From positions 3,180,501 through 3,244,500 of the forward strand of contig NZ_CP011479.1 in the NCBI RefSeq assembly GCF_001011155.1: a stretch of 64,000 nt of DNA. The letters run 5' to 3'. Positions within the stretch are counted from its first letter, which is position 1, and the number at the start of each line of letters is the position of its first letter. Positions 8,809 through 20,014 of the stretch are shown here, in pieces. Under the pieces are notes generated by a model. The model saw nothing but the letters and a program-made list of their open reading frames with translations, was not told the DNA's origin and searched no databases. The translations under genes and the position numbers were made by a program. Source of the DNA: Hoeflea sp. IMCC20628. Its GTDB lineage: Bacteria; Pseudomonadota; Alphaproteobacteria; Rhizobiales; Rhizobiaceae.

Positions 8809-9543
8809 ATGCGTGCAAATTACAAACTTCAACGGCTTTATCTCGAATCCCCGCTGGCTCCTGGTGAGTCTGTGCCGCTTGGCAAGGAACAGGCCCATTA
8901 TCTGCTGACAGTTCTGCGGCTTGATGATGGCGCACGAGTTCTGGTCTTCAACGGGCGTGACGGCGAATACGGCGCAACGCTGCGGCCGCAAGGCAAGAAG
9001 TCGGCAAATCTCGAAATCGGGAAGCAGACCCGCGCGCAGCCTGAACCGTCTCGGCTGGATTTCCTGTTTGCGCCGATCAAAGTCGGCCGGCTGGACTACC
9101 TCGTGCAAAAAGCCACGGAAATGGGCGTTCGCAAAATCACGCCGGTGTTCACGGATCATACCCAGCTTCACAAGGTCAATGACGGCAAACTGGCTGCCAA
9201 TATTCTCGAAGCTGCGGAGCAATGCGGCAACCTCGCCATCCCGGAGCTGGGTGAAGCGGTGAAACTCGAGGCAATGTTGGCAAACTGGGATCCGGAGCGC
9301 CGGATCATTTTCTGCAATGAAAGCCAAGCCGGCAACAATCCAGCCGGCATTTTGTCTGCCATCATCGAACGGGATCTGGCGCTTCTGGTCGGTCCGGAGG
9401 GCGGATTTTCCGAACGGGAACGGGAGATGCTGACCACCTTGCCGTTTGTCACACCGATTCCGCTGGGACCGCGCATCCTGCGTGCTGACACCGCCGCCGT
9501 GGCGGCATTAACCGCTGTTCAGATGACAATCGGCGACTGGTAA
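8809..9543 (+). CDS. rsmE: 16S rRNA (uracil-1498-N3)-methyltransferase RsmE
   Basis: The 244-residue protein has the RsmE arrangement: an N-terminal PUA-like RNA-binding domain (about residues 1-80) and a SPOUT-fold methyltransferase domain. The knot motifs are visible as VGPEGGFSERE (near 200) and LGPRILRADTAAVAAL near the C-terminus. It methylates N3 of U1498 in the 30S subunit using S-adenosylmethionine. The ATG at 8809 gives the standard length. Longer starts from 8713 run back into the preceding gene and were rejected. AAGAAG about 6-8 bases upstream may serve as ribosome site. Confidence 0.92.
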   Translation: MRANYKLQRLYLESPLAPGESVPLGKEQAHYLLTVLRLDDGARVLVFNGRDGEYGATLRPQGKKSANLEIGKQTRAQPEPSRLDFLFAPIKVGRLDYLVQKATEMGVRKITPVFTDHTQLHKVNDGKLAANILEAAEQCGNLAIPELGEAVKLEAMLANWDPERRIIFCNESQAGNNPAGILSAIIERDLALLVGPEGGFSEREREMLTTLPFVTPIPLGPRILRADTAAVAALTAVQMTIGDW

Positions 9544-9686
9544 AACTGCCCGCTGGACCCATGATCAATCTTCTTTGATCCTGCAATCAGGGATTTTCGC
9601 TTGCAAGCCGGGCCATTTCCGGTCCAAGCAGCATGAGCATGCGTGGTTTCAGATCGCGCCGATGACATAGAGAAAAAGGGCCAGCC

Positions 9687-11060
9687 ATGGCACGCGATAC
9701 CACGGATGACACCCCGATCAGTTCAGTCAACGATCTGGCCGACTGGATGGCTGCCGGCTGCAAACCGCAGGAAAACTGGCGGATCGGCACCGAGCACGAA
9801 AAATTCGTGTTTTACACCAAAACCCACGAACCGGTGCCCTACGAAGGTGAACGCTCAATCCGGGCGCTGCTTGAAGGCATGGCGATGATGCTCGGCTGGG
9901 AGCCGATCATCGATGCGGGCAAGATCATCGGACTGGTCGAGCCGACCGGTGCTGGCGCCATCAGCCTGGAACCGGGCGGGCAATTCGAGCTGTCGGGCGC
10001 ACCGCTTGAAACCATTCACCAGACCTGCCGCGAATCAAATGCGCATCTGGCGCAGTTGCAGGAAATCGCCGAGCCTCTGGGAATCGGCTTTCTGGGCATC
10101 GGCGGCAGCCCGACCTGGTCGCTGGCCGAAACTCCGAAAATGCCCAAATCGCGCTATGACATCATGACCCGCTACATGCCGAAGGTCGGTAGTCAGGGAC
10201 TCGACATGATGTACCGGACCTGCACGATCCAGGTGAACCTCGATTTCTCGTCGGAAGCCGACATGCGGCGCAAGATGCAACTCGGCATGAAGCTGCAGCC
10301 ACTTGCGACTGCGCTGTTTGCCGCCTCCCCTTTCACCGAAGGCAAGCCCAATGGGCTGGTCTCCTGGCGCGGCGATATCTGGCGCGACACCGACAACCAG
10401 CGGTCGGGTCAGTTGCCGTTTGTCTATTCCGATGATTTCAGCTTTATCGACTATGTTGAATGGGCGCTCGACGTGCCGATGTATTTCGTGCTCCGCGATG
10501 GCCATTACCACGAGGCGACACATGTCACGTTCCGCCAGTTCATGAACGGCGCGCTGAAGGGCGAACTCGCCCAGCCAATGCCGACCATCGGCGACTGGAC
10601 CAACCATCTCGGAACACTGTTTCCCGATGCCCGGCTGAAGCGCTTCATCGAAATGCGCGGCGCTGATGGTGGTCCATGGCGGCGGATCTGTGCCTTGCCG
10701 GCATTCTGGGTTGGTCTGCTCTATGATGAAAACGCGCTTGGCGAGGCACTGGAACTTGTCCGCGACTGGAAGCTGGATGAGGTCAACCACATTCGCGACA
10801 CCACGCCACGCGATGGACTGAACGCCAGGATCAATGGTCACTCGCTGCGCGACATTGGCCGCGAAGTTCTGGGTATCTCCCGGCGCGGACTGGTCAACCG
10901 GGCATGCCTGAATTCCGAAGGCAATGACGAAAGCCATTTCCTCGCCCCGCTGGAAGAAACCATCGCCCGCGGCACCACGCTGGCCGAAGAGATGCTGGCG
11001 CTTTATCACGGGCGCTGGAATGGCAAGGTTGATCCGGTATTTGACGACTACGCCTACTAG
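9687..11060 (+). CDS. gshA: Glutamate-cysteine ligase, plant/alphaproteobacterial type
   Basis: The 457-residue protein is of the GCS2 class found in alphaproteobacteria and plants. Recognisable segments are RIGTEHEKF (the glutamate/ATP site, near residue 33), ISLEPGGQFELSG (near 93), and MMYRTCTIQVNLDF (near 175). It joins glutamate and cysteine using ATP, the first step of glutathione synthesis in the cytosol. The start follows AAAAAGGG. It stands alone, as is usual for this type, and a hairpin about 50 bases downstream may end its transcript. Confidence 0.9.
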   Translation: MARDTTDDTPISSVNDLADWMAAGCKPQENWRIGTEHEKFVFYTKTHEPVPYEGERSIRALLEGMAMMLGWEPIIDAGKIIGLVEPTGAGAISLEPGGQFELSGAPLETIHQTCRESNAHLAQLQEIAEPLGIGFLGIGGSPTWSLAETPKMPKSRYDIMTRYMPKVGSQGLDMMYRTCTIQVNLDFSSEADMRRKMQLGMKLQPLATALFAASPFTEGKPNGLVSWRGDIWRDTDNQRSGQLPFVYSDDFSFIDYVEWALDVPMYFVLRDGHYHEATHVTFRQFMNGALKGELAQPMPTIGDWTNHLGTLFPDARLKRFIEMRGADGGPWRRICALPAFWVGLLYDENALGEALELVRDWKLDEVNHIRDTTPRDGLNARINGHSLRDIGREVLGISRRGLVNRACLNSEGNDESHFLAPLEETIARGTTLAEEMLALYHGRWNGKVDPVFDDYAY

Positions 11061-11107
11061 ATCAAGCATAACCTGCCATCCACGCGACGCTGGCGCCGAA
11101 TCAGAAT

Positions 11108-11138
11108 TACCGCCCTAGGCACACTGCTTTGGGCGGTA
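11108..11138 (+). terminator. Possible hairpin terminator after the glutamate-cysteine ligase gene
   Basis: TACCGCCC (11108-11115) pairs perfectly with GGGCGGTA (11131-11138) across a 15-base loop. The following sequence (TAGTCTTT) is only weakly T-rich, so termination may be inefficient. Confidence 0.35.
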
Positions 11139-11188
11139 TAGTCTTTGCTCAAGCCTATGATCAGGCGATTGAGGAGAGACACAGTCCA

Positions 11189-12049
11189 ATGATGCCGCTT
11201 TTTGACATGATGATGAATGCCCAGAACGGTGAAGCCATGCAGAATATGGCAAAACAGTTCGGCCTCGACGAGAACCAGATGCAGCAAGCGGTGGCAGCAC
11301 TGATGCCGGCTTTCTCCACCGGTTTGAAGCGCAATGCCTCCAATCCGATGGATATGTCCAATTTCCTTTCCGCTCTCGCAGGCGGCAATCATGCGCAGTA
11401 TTTTGAGGACATGCAGAATGCCTTCAGCCCGCAAGGCAAGCAGGAAGGCAACGGCATATTGGGCCATCTCTTCGGATCAAAGGAGGTCAGTCGCGCAGTG
11501 GCAGCCCAGGCGGAAGCGGCTACCGGCATCGGTCAGGAAATTTTCAAGCAGATGCTGCCGGTTCTGGCAACTTCGATCATGGGCGGATTGTTCAAGCAAT
11601 CGACCGGTCAGATGCAGGCCAATGCGATGGGCGGGTCCAATCCGATTGGCGATCTGATCACCGACATGATGCGCCAGGGCATGGGCGGAGCGAAGGCAAA
11701 ACCAACACCGCAGGCGTCACCAATGGACAATCCATTGGGGCAAATTCTCGAAGGCATGTTTGGTGGTGCTCAGAAGAGCCCGCAGAAACAAACCGGGGGA
11801 AATCCCTTTTCCGACAATCCTCTCGGCCAGATTTTTCAGGACATGCTTGGCGGCGCCATGGGCGGCGGACAGTCGCAGCAGGCACCTGAACCGGATCAAC
11901 AACCTGACCGGACGGCACCAGCAGCTAATCGCAATCCTTATGACGATCTGTTCGGCAAGATGTTCGATTCTGGCAAAGAAGTGCAGCAAGGCTATCAGAA
12001 AAACATGGAATCGATTTTCGACCAGTACCTTCAGGGCATGAAACGCTAG
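11189..12049 (+). CDS. DUF937 domain protein
   Basis: The 286-residue protein matches DUF937 in its N-terminal half: a helical region with FGLDENQMQQAVAALMPAFSTGLKRN and later VLATSIMGGLFKQ. The C-terminal half is low complexity, rich in Gly, Gln, Pro and Met. It carries two related copies of a DNPLGQI...MFGG/MLGG motif (about residues 178-192 and 208-222). No signal peptide or membrane span is visible. Function is unknown. The start is the first of two adjacent ATGs (11189, 11192) behind GAGGAGAG. Confidence 0.7.
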   Translation: MMPLFDMMMNAQNGEAMQNMAKQFGLDENQMQQAVAALMPAFSTGLKRNASNPMDMSNFLSALAGGNHAQYFEDMQNAFSPQGKQEGNGILGHLFGSKEVSRAVAAQAEAATGIGQEIFKQMLPVLATSIMGGLFKQSTGQMQANAMGGSNPIGDLITDMMRQGMGGAKAKPTPQASPMDNPLGQILEGMFGGAQKSPQKQTGGNPFSDNPLGQIFQDMLGGAMGGGQSQQAPEPDQQPDRTAPAANRNPYDDLFGKMFDSGKEVQQGYQKNMESIFDQYLQGMKR

Positions 12050-12074
12050 AACGGTGGTCTAGAATATTTACCGC

Positions 12075-12120
12075 AAAAAACCCGGCCGCGCTGACTCCGG
12101 AAGAGTTTGCGGCGGCCGGG
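12075..12120 (-). terminator. Rho-independent terminator of the DUF1127 gene
   Basis: On the minus strand CCCGGCCGC pairs with GCGGCCGGG and is followed directly by six T residues. This is a textbook GC stem with T-tract, 51 bases past the DUF1127 stop. The same stem lies 32 bases past the convergent DUF937 stop but lacks a T-tract in that direction. Confidence 0.85.
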
Positions 12121-12170
12121 TGAAAAGCGGGATACAGGGAAGTATCCCGCGGGGGACCTGCAAGAACGGT

Positions 12171-12452
12171 TCAGAGGCAGCTGTTGCGCCGCGCGCAAAA
12201 CGACAATTCAGCTGTTGGATCAGCGGTGAATGGGACGGCAATTGCGCTGCGCAAATCATCACGGGTCAAACCGATATCGGCCAATTGATGATCCGAAAGC
12301 TGCTGCAGTTTTCCGGCTGTACGTCGATTGAGCAGGACGCGCACCAAAGCCATACCCTTGCCGGAGACGGCGTAGGTGGCATTGACGAAAAACTGACCTG
12401 CATTGATGGAGCGGGCAACAGTCCGATTGGCAGCGAAACTGCGGGCGTTCAT
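12171..12452 (-). CDS. Small DUF1127 (YjiS-like) protein
   Basis: The 93-residue protein has the DUF1127 signature near its middle (LQQLSDHQLADIGLTRDDL), preceded by the basic helix LVRVLLNRRT. Short DUF1127 proteins in Rhizobiales affect RNA metabolism, phosphate or carbon responses through small RNA-binding activity. A specific role here is not known. AAGGAA lies 7 bases before the ATG. It is divergent from the LysR-type regulator at 12598 with a 145-base gap, so regulation by that LysR protein is possible. A strong terminator follows. Confidence 0.8.
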   Translation of the reverse strand: MNARSFAANRTVARSINAGQFFVNATYAVSGKGMALVRVLLNRRTAGKLQQLSDHQLADIGLTRDDLRSAIAVPFTADPTAELSFCARRNSCL

Positions 12453-12597
12453 GGTAACATTCCTTAGTCAAATGGCGCCGATTGAACTTTGGGCCAGCGC
12501 AAAACCCAACGTGCACCATCTATGTCTCAAATATCCATTGATCAGACCAGCGAATGTTTCTAATCTCTATCATCAAATAGATTGATAGGAAGCTGCC

Positions 12598-13557
12598 ATG
12601 CCCGCGCCACTCGACATCGACCAGTTGCAGACCTTCGTGGCCATTGTCGACACCGGCAGTTTCACGCGCGCAGCGGACAAGGTGTTCAAGACCCAGAGTG
12701 CGGTATCGATGCAGATGCGGCGACTCGAGGAGCGGGTCGGCAAGACACTGTTCGTCCGCGATGGCCGGCTCAACCGTCTGAGCGAAGACGGCGAACGGAT
12801 GCTGGGCTATGCCCGCCGTATCATCCGGCTCAACAATGAAACCATTGCCGCCTTTGATGATCATCAACTGGAGGGCCTGATCCGGATCGGCACGCCGGAC
12901 GACTATGCCGACCGCTACATGCCCGGCATCATCGCCCGTTTTGCCAAGACCAATCCGAATGTCGAGCTGTATATCGAATGCGAACCTTCCAGCGAACTTG
13001 CGGCCAGGCTGGCGCGCGGCGAGCTTGATGTGGCGCTGGTCACCCATAATCCGCGTGAGCGGACGTCAGAGGTAGTGCGCACCGAGCCACTGTACTGGGT
13101 CACCTCGATGAACCATGCGGTGCATGAAGATGCAGTGGTTCCGCTCGCCGTCGGCCGGCGCTCCTGCCTATGGCGCAATCTGGCCTGCTCGGCACTTGAT
13201 TCAGCCGGACGTGACTATCAGGTGCTGTTTACCAGCTGGTCGGCAACTGTTGTCGCCTCGGCAGTGTTGTCGGGGCTTGCGGTCTCGTTGCTGCCGGAGT
13301 GTGCGGTTCGTCCGGGCATGCGCATCCTGTCATCCGCAGATGGTTTCCCGGCATTGCAGCCGGCCCAGATCGGTCTGATGAAGCGCCCTGGTGCACCGGC
13401 AGCCCTGGTCAACGCAATTTGCGGACACATCGCAGCCAGCCTCGACAACATCACGCCGGTGGGCGCAGAAGACAAGCCGATGTCAGGAGCTTCAGGAACC
13501 TCTACCCGCAGGGATCTCAGAGGACGCCCGGATATTGCTGCAGTGCCTGCCTGGTAA
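12598..13557 (+). CDS. LysR-family transcriptional regulator
   Basis: The 319-residue protein has an N-terminal LysR helix-turn-helix (about residues 7-66, LQTFVAIVDTGSFTRAADKV and SAVSMQMRRLEE). A substrate-binding domain follows (LEGLIRIGTPDDYADRYMPGII). The effector is not deducible. AGGAAG lies 5 bases before the ATG. It faces the DUF1127 gene across a 145-base gap. LysR proteins usually act on a divergent neighbour, so that gene is the first target to test. Confidence 0.88.
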   Translation: MPAPLDIDQLQTFVAIVDTGSFTRAADKVFKTQSAVSMQMRRLEERVGKTLFVRDGRLNRLSEDGERMLGYARRIIRLNNETIAAFDDHQLEGLIRIGTPDDYADRYMPGIIARFAKTNPNVELYIECEPSSELAARLARGELDVALVTHNPRERTSEVVRTEPLYWVTSMNHAVHEDAVVPLAVGRRSCLWRNLACSALDSAGRDYQVLFTSWSATVVASAVLSGLAVSLLPECAVRPGMRILSSADGFPALQPAQIGLMKRPGAPAALVNAICGHIAASLDNITPVGAEDKPMSGASGTSTRRDLRGRPDIAAVPAW

Positions 13558-13644
13558 GGGCCAGAGGCTGCTCGCCAGTGCAGCCTGACATTGTGGTGGG
13601 TTTCGGCTATACTCTTTGAGCTGAAAGCTGAGAGAGGAAATGGC

Positions 13645-14751
13645 ATGTCGTTCATTTCATCCATTCGCTATATCAAGCCCGATGAACACCGGGCTTTTGT
13701 TGCTGAGCGGCTCAAGGCGCTCAAGAAGCAGCTTGATGACGAAATCCGCGATCAGACCAGTGACAACTCGTTGCGATTGGCAACGTGGAACATCATGCAC
13801 TTTTCCGATGGCGGCGCTTACGACCGGACGACGGAATCCCTGCTCTACATTGCGGAAATCATCGACCATTTCGATCTTGTGGCGATCCAGGAAGTCAATC
13901 ATGACCTGAAGAGATTCGAGCTCTTGATGCAGCGCTATCTCGGCGGCGACTGGGACTACATTCTCACAGACGCCAGCGGAAACCGTGAGCGTCTGGCCTT
14001 TGTTTACCGCAAGGCAAAGGTGCGCTTCCTGCGCGAAGCCGGTGAAATTGTTCTGCCGGAAGGCCAGGAAATCGTTGCCCCGGATCAGGAAGACGCCACA
14101 CGCAAATTGCAGTTCGCACGAACACCCTTCGCGGTCACATTCCAGGCCGGATGGTTTCGTTTCAAGCTTTGTACAGTGCATATCTATTATGGAAAATCCG
14201 GGGACAATTCGCCGGAAATGGAACAGCGACGCAGCGAGATCGAGAAAATCGCAGTCTTTCTTGCCAATGTACAGAAAACAGAAAAACGAAGCTCGGGAAC
14301 AGATGCCAACATGATTTTGCTGGGTGATTTCAACATCATCAGTCCCAAGCACAAGACCATGCAAGCACTGCTTGATGCCGGGTTCAAGACCACCGGGGGC
14401 ATTGAAAATGCAGCGACAAGCCTGTCAGGCAAACACCATTACGACCAGATAGTCTTCAAGCTCGCCGAACGCAGGGTAAAACTCGGAGCTTCGGGCGTTC
14501 TCGACATTTTCAAGAGTGTATATCGCAGCGAAGATGCAAAGCATTATGCGACCAAGTCAGGCATCAAGAAGGTGTCCCATGGCAGGGACGACAATCCCCG
14601 CACGGAAGAAAAGGCCATCGACTATTTCCGCCAATATTACCGCAAGCACCAGCTGTCAGACCACAATCTGCTTTGGTGCGAGGTCAAGACGGATTTTTCA
14701 GGCCATTATCTCGATGCCGTGGCAGCCGGACAGGATCCGCGCAGCATGTAG
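13645..14751 (+). CDS. Endonuclease/exonuclease/phosphatase (EEP) fold protein
   Basis: The 368-residue protein has the EEP catalytic pattern in order: LRLATWNIMHFSD (Asn near residue 51), VAIQEVNHD (metal-binding Glu, near 91), ILLGDFNI (Asp/Asn pair, near 230) and a terminal QLSDHNLLW (Asp-His pair, near 350). The set supports a Mg-dependent phosphodiesterase acting on nucleic acid or a phosphoester. No signal peptide is seen, so it is probably cytosolic. The ATG at 13645 has GAGGAAA 5 bases upstream. It is convergent with the MAPEG gene 9 bases away. The substrate is unknown. Confidence 0.78.
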   Translation: MSFISSIRYIKPDEHRAFVAERLKALKKQLDDEIRDQTSDNSLRLATWNIMHFSDGGAYDRTTESLLYIAEIIDHFDLVAIQEVNHDLKRFELLMQRYLGGDWDYILTDASGNRERLAFVYRKAKVRFLREAGEIVLPEGQEIVAPDQEDATRKLQFARTPFAVTFQAGWFRFKLCTVHIYYGKSGDNSPEMEQRRSEIEKIAVFLANVQKTEKRSSGTDANMILLGDFNIISPKHKTMQALLDAGFKTTGGIENAATSLSGKHHYDQIVFKLAERRVKLGASGVLDIFKSVYRSEDAKHYATKSGIKKVSHGRDDNPRTEEKAIDYFRQYYRKHQLSDHNLLWCEVKTDFSGHYLDAVAAGQDPRSM

Positions 14752-14760
14752 ACGCCAAAA

Positions 14761-15174
14761 TCAAGCGATGTGGATCGCGAGCAGCAGCCACTGCACAAGA
14801 TTGATGGCCAGGCTGACGATGAACAGCGAGCGGCGGATCCTGATCCGGTTGCTTGTCATGTGCACATAGGAGTGCGCCACGCGTGCCAGCACAAATCCCC
14901 AGGCCACCACCACCGCGGCCACTCCTGCACCGCCCGTCACATATAGAGACAGGCAGGCCGCGAAGAACAGCACCGGCAGCTCGAACTGATTGGACAGGTT
15001 GCGGGCAGCGGTGGCGCTGGGTTCCGGCTCGATCGAGGGAACCTTGAAGTCCGAAGGCTTGGCTACACCGGCCTTGACCGCGCCGATCCGCCGCGAGGAG
15101 ACGGTGATGTAAATCACATAGATCAGAAGCACCTGGGCCAGAACCGGCCAGAAAATTGCAGTGGATGTGGTCAT
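14761..15174 (-). CDS. MAPEG family membrane protein
   Basis: The 137-residue protein has four hydrophobic segments (about residues 5-27, 64-82, 84-100 and 115-135). It carries the MAPEG family pattern, including NLSNQFELPVLFFA and ARVAHSYVHMTSN. Eukaryotic MAPEG members act on glutathione conjugates and eicosanoids. Bacterial ones are mostly uncharacterised inner-membrane proteins, possibly glutathione S-transferases. Nothing nearby fixes the substrate, although a glutathione-synthesis gene lies 4 kb away. Confidence 0.82.
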   Translation of the reverse strand: MTTSTAIFWPVLAQVLLIYVIYITVSSRRIGAVKAGVAKPSDFKVPSIEPEPSATAARNLSNQFELPVLFFAACLSLYVTGGAGVAAVVVAWGFVLARVAHSYVHMTSNRIRIRRSLFIVSLAINLVQWLLLAIHIA

Positions 15175-15464
15175 GAGTGAGACGGCCCTACCGTTGAGAA
15201 TGCCGTTTGAGCGTAGATGGGTTCAGTAGCGTTCACAAGATTGGGCATCCGATGTGGTTGATTGGGGTGTGCAGTGTTTCACCGCTGCTCAACCAGGCAC
15301 CTCGAGCAGAACGCCATTATTGCCTCCGTACAAGACGGCACATAATCTCGTGCTCTGGATGCTGACCGGCAAGACAGGCAGATGGGGCTATCGAGATCGC
15401 GAAGCGCACCCGCCATCTCGAACCGCGCCGCTCTATTTGTAAGCAAACACTGACAGAGTGCGGT

Positions 15465-16063
15465 TCATGTATCCGCTTTTGTGGAGCGCATGCGTTTGCG
15501 CCGGGCGATCCAGAGCGCGACAATCAGGACAATTGCGACGATGAGGCTCAGATATTTGCCGCGGGTGAGCACCTGCAGCACAAACACCATTTGCTCGTTG
15601 AAGGCGAGCATGATCGCCTTCGGGCCGTAGATCGTATCTGCCACAGCATTTTCGAAAAAATCAAAGCCCAGATAGGCAAATGCCAATGCCAGCGCCAGGC
15701 CAAGCCCGACCTTGGCCAGCCGCGGCGTCTCCGCCTGATCCTGGCGGCTGTATGTCGCCGCAAAAGCGCAAAACGCGATGCTCATGGCCAGCAAGGGCGG
15801 AAACAACAGGTCGAACCCCGCGTGCAGAGCCAGATAGGCTTCTGACGCGCTTTGCCGGCCTTCCACTTGCGCTGCCGAAAAATCAGCAACAAACACGTCG
15901 AACAAAGCACGCGCGGCGTCTGCGTCATAGCCCAGCGGCACTCCGTCGGGCAGTTGCCAGCCACCAAGCAAAGCGCTGATCGCAGCCGATTCAACCAGCG
16001 CCATATAGGCAAACAGCCCGGCCGTGACCAGGCACAACAGCCAGCCGGGCCACAGCCGTTTCA

Positions 16064-16064
<1 letters not shown>
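15465..16064 (-). CDS. Hypothetical membrane protein downstream of guaB
   Basis: The 199-residue protein has an N-terminal hydrophobic helix (residues 5-27), further spans near residues 85-105, 120-138 and 168-188, and ends in a very basic tail (RRKRMRSTK). No family is recognised. Its ATG shares one base with the guaB stop (TAATG), so it is cotranscribed with and translationally coupled to guaB. That does not prove a role in purine metabolism. Confidence 0.65.
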
Positions 16065-17614
<1,550 letters not shown>

Positions 17615-17899
17615 CTATTTCGGGTCTTTGCGTTGGCAGCGGCAAGTACCATGCTTCCGCCAGTTGTGAAAGAGCGCGGATGCGTTTGATCACCGAAATT
17701 TGCCGCAGTGCACCCATTGTGGGCTGCGGGCAACACAATGCCCTGCCAATTCGTAGTCAACTCCCAATTGAGAACAGCAATTGTGATTGACTTTGCATCA
17801 ACCAAGCCGTGACTATGAATTTCCCCAACCGCAGCCAAACCCTTGCCCGGCGGGACAAAAACGCCACAATATCTACACCCGCCGCAACGGATACCCATA

Positions 17900-19315
17900 G
17901 TGAACCGATCAATTCCGCTTGTCCTGGCGATCGCGCTATTCATGGAGCAGATGGACTCCACCGTCATCGCCACCGCGCTGCCGGCGATCGCCACCGATAT
18001 CGGAACCAATCCGATTGCACTGAAACTGGCCCTGACCGCCTACCTGGTATCACTTGCCGTGTTCATTCCGATCTCCGGATGGATGGCCGACCGGTTCGGC
18101 GCGCGGCGAATTTTCGCAATTGCCATCGCCGTATTCATGGCTGGATCCATTGCCTGTGCGGCTTCAACGAGCCTGACGGAATTTGTCATCTCACGGTTCC
18201 TGCAGGGCATGGGCGGCGCGATGATGACCCCGGTCGGGCGGCTGGTGCTGGTGCGGTCGACCCAAAAATCGCAACTGGTCAACGCCATGGCATGGCTGAC
18301 CATTCCTGCACTTGTCGGCCCTCTCGTTGGTCCACCGGTTGGCGGCTTTCTAACCACATTCCTGACCTGGCACTGGATCTTCCTGATCAACATACCGATC
18401 GGCATCGCCGGAATTGTGTTTGCGCTGACGGTGCTGCCAAAAGACACCAGACGCAGCTACGACAGGGTCGACTGGGTCGGCTTCCTGCTTTCGGGCGCCG
18501 CCGCCTCGGGCATCGTCTTTGGTCTTTCGGTGATCAGCCTTCCGGCCCTGCCCGCAGTGTGGGGCATCGCGGCAACGATCGGCGGCGTCGTGTGTTTCTT
18601 CGGTTATCTGGCGCATGCGCGCGCTCACCCCAAGCCGCTGCTTGATCCAAGGATGTTCCGCAACAGGACTTTCTCGCTGTCGCTGATGGGCGGCAATCTG
18701 TTTCGCATTGGAGCTGGCGCGGTGCCGTTTCTGCTGCCGCTGATGCTGCAACTGGGTTTTGGAATGACGCCGTTCAAGTCCGGCATGATCACGTGCGTCT
18801 CTGCTGCCGGGGCGATCATGATGAAGTTCATCATTCAACGTGTTTTAAGATATGGCGGCTTCCGTCATGTTCTTCTGCTTGCCGCGGCCGGAGCTTCCCT
18901 GTCGATCGCGGTCAACGGGCTTTTCACCCCGGCGACACCGGTAGCGCTGATCATGGGCGTGCTGTTTTTCGGCGGGCTGGTCCGTTCGATGTTCTTTACT
19001 TCGGCCAATGCGCTGATTTTTGCCGAAGTTACCCAGGATACGGCGGCCCAGGCGACCTCGATCGCCTCGGCCTTGCAACAGGTCTCGATCGCGATTGGCG
19101 TGGCGCTGGCCGGCGGCATTCTCGATATTGTCAGCACAGTCAATGGCGGCGAATTGACACTCAATGCGTTTCACATCGCATTCTTTGCCATTGCCGCAAT
19201 CACCGCATTCGCCATCCTGCCGTTTCTGGCGCTGCCGCCCAATGCCGGTGAAGCGGTGTCCGGACATGGCCTGAAACGTGCCGGTGCGCGTGCGGCATCA
19301 CCCGTCCGCCAGTGA
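17900..19315 (+). CDS. MFS transporter, DHA2-type drug:H+ antiporter
   Basis: The protein is about 471 residues from a GTG at 17900 and is strongly hydrophobic, with many membrane spans. It has the major facilitator motif A ([13 protein letters not shown], near residue 75) and a motif C-like, Gly/Pro-rich segment ([14 protein letters not shown], near 145). Motif [17 protein letters not shown] in the first span is typical of EmrB/QacA-like 14-helix exporters. The substrate is unknown. The frame also contains a TTG further upstream (17843), but it adds a proline-rich stretch with no match. Its 3' end overlaps the convergent rlmE gene by 18 bases. Confidence 0.85.
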   Translation: MNRSIPLVLAIALFMEQMDSTVIATALPAIATDIGTNPIALKLALTAYLVSLAVFIPISGWMADRFGARRIFAIAIAVFMAGSIACAASTSLTEFVISRFLQGMGGAMMTPVGRLVLVRSTQKSQLVNAMAWLTIPALVGPLVGPPVGGFLTTFLTWHWIFLINIPIGIAGIVFALTVLPKDTRRSYDRVDWVGFLLSGAAASGIVFGLSVISLPALPAVWGIAATIGGVVCFFGYLAHARAHPKPLLDPRMFRNRTFSLSLMGGNLFRIGAGAVPFLLPLMLQLGFGMTPFKSGMITCVSAAGAIMMKFIIQRVLRYGGFRHVLLLAAAGASLSIAVNGLFTPATPVALIMGVLFFGGLVRSMFFTSANALIFAEVTQDTAAQATSIASALQQVSIAIGVALAGGILDIVSTVNGGELTLNAFHIAFFAIAAITAFAILPFLALPPNAGEAVSGHGLKRAGARAASPVRQ

Positions 19316-20014
19316 TTCTCCGATGTGGCGGCCCTTGAAGCCCTTGGCCAGCACAAACATTTCTACCGATTCCGCCCGCGACGACGGCGGCTTGATGTGC
19401 ACCACCGACTTGAAATTCCGCTTGAGCAGGTTGAGCAGATCGGTTTCGGTGCCGCCCTGAAAGGTCTTGGCGAGAAAATGCCCGCCCGGGGTCAGCACCT
19501 CGATGGCGAAATGTGCTGCCACTTCGCACAGGTACATGGTCCTGAGGTGATCAGTACGTTGGTGCCCGGTGGTCGGCGCCGCCATATCGGACAACACGAC
19601 GTCCGGGGACCCACCCAGCGCATCCTTGAGCGCCTGCGGTGCTGCTTCGTCGAGGAAATCCATCTGCAGGAACTTGACGCCCGCCAGGCCGTCCATCTCG
19701 AGAAAGTCGATGGCGACCACCTTCGGATCTTCATCGGTGGAATCGGTGACCTGGGCGGAAATCTGCGACCAGCCGCCGGGTGCTGCACCCAGATCGATGA
19801 TCCGCTTGGCCTTGTCGAGAATGTTGTGCTTGGCGTCGATTTCCAGAAGCTTGTAGACCGCGCGCGAGCGATAGCCTTCCTGTCTGGCCTGCTGCACATA
19901 AGGGTCGTTGAGATGCCGCTCGACCCAGCGCCGCGACGACGCCTTGAGTTTGCTCTTGCGTTTTACCTTCTGTCCGAGCTTGCGCCCGGTGGGTCCTGAT
20001 GGAGGACGGGTCAT
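19298..20014 (-). CDS. rlmE: 23S rRNA (uridine-2552-2'-O)-methyltransferase RlmE
   Basis: The 238-residue protein is a FtsJ/RrmJ family member. The SAM-binding loop [12 protein letters not shown] is near residue 85. The catalytic K-D-K-E set is present: Lys in [13 protein letters not shown], Asp in [13 protein letters not shown], Lys in FLAKTFQGG, Glu in [11 protein letters not shown]. It methylates U2552 of 23S rRNA in the A-loop. The N-terminus has a basic extension ([14 protein letters not shown]), common in alphaproteobacteria. Its start overlaps the stop of the Ppx/GppA gene (ATGA), so both form one operon. Confidence 0.93.
   Translation of the reverse strand: MTRPPSGPTGRKLGQKVKRKSKLKASSRRWVERHLNDPYVQQARQEGYRSRAVYKLLEIDAKHNILDKAKRIIDLGAAPGGWSQISAQVTDSTDEDPKVVAIDFLEMDGLAGVKFLQMDFLDEAAPQALKDALGGSPDVVLSDMAAPTTGHQRTDHLRTMYLCEVAAHFAIEVLTPGGHFLAKTFQGGTETDLLNLLKRNFKSVVHIKPPSSRAESVEMFVLAKGFKGRHIGESLADG

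Noticed and set aside
10035-11069. 344-codon antisense reading across the glutamate-cysteine ligase gene
   Set aside because: It is a frame shadow of a well-conserved gene, with no ribosome site or homology.
15254-15442. 62-codon plus-strand reading between the MAPEG and membrane-protein genes
   Set aside because: Low-quality composition and no ribosome site. The 290-base gap is better left as non-coding.
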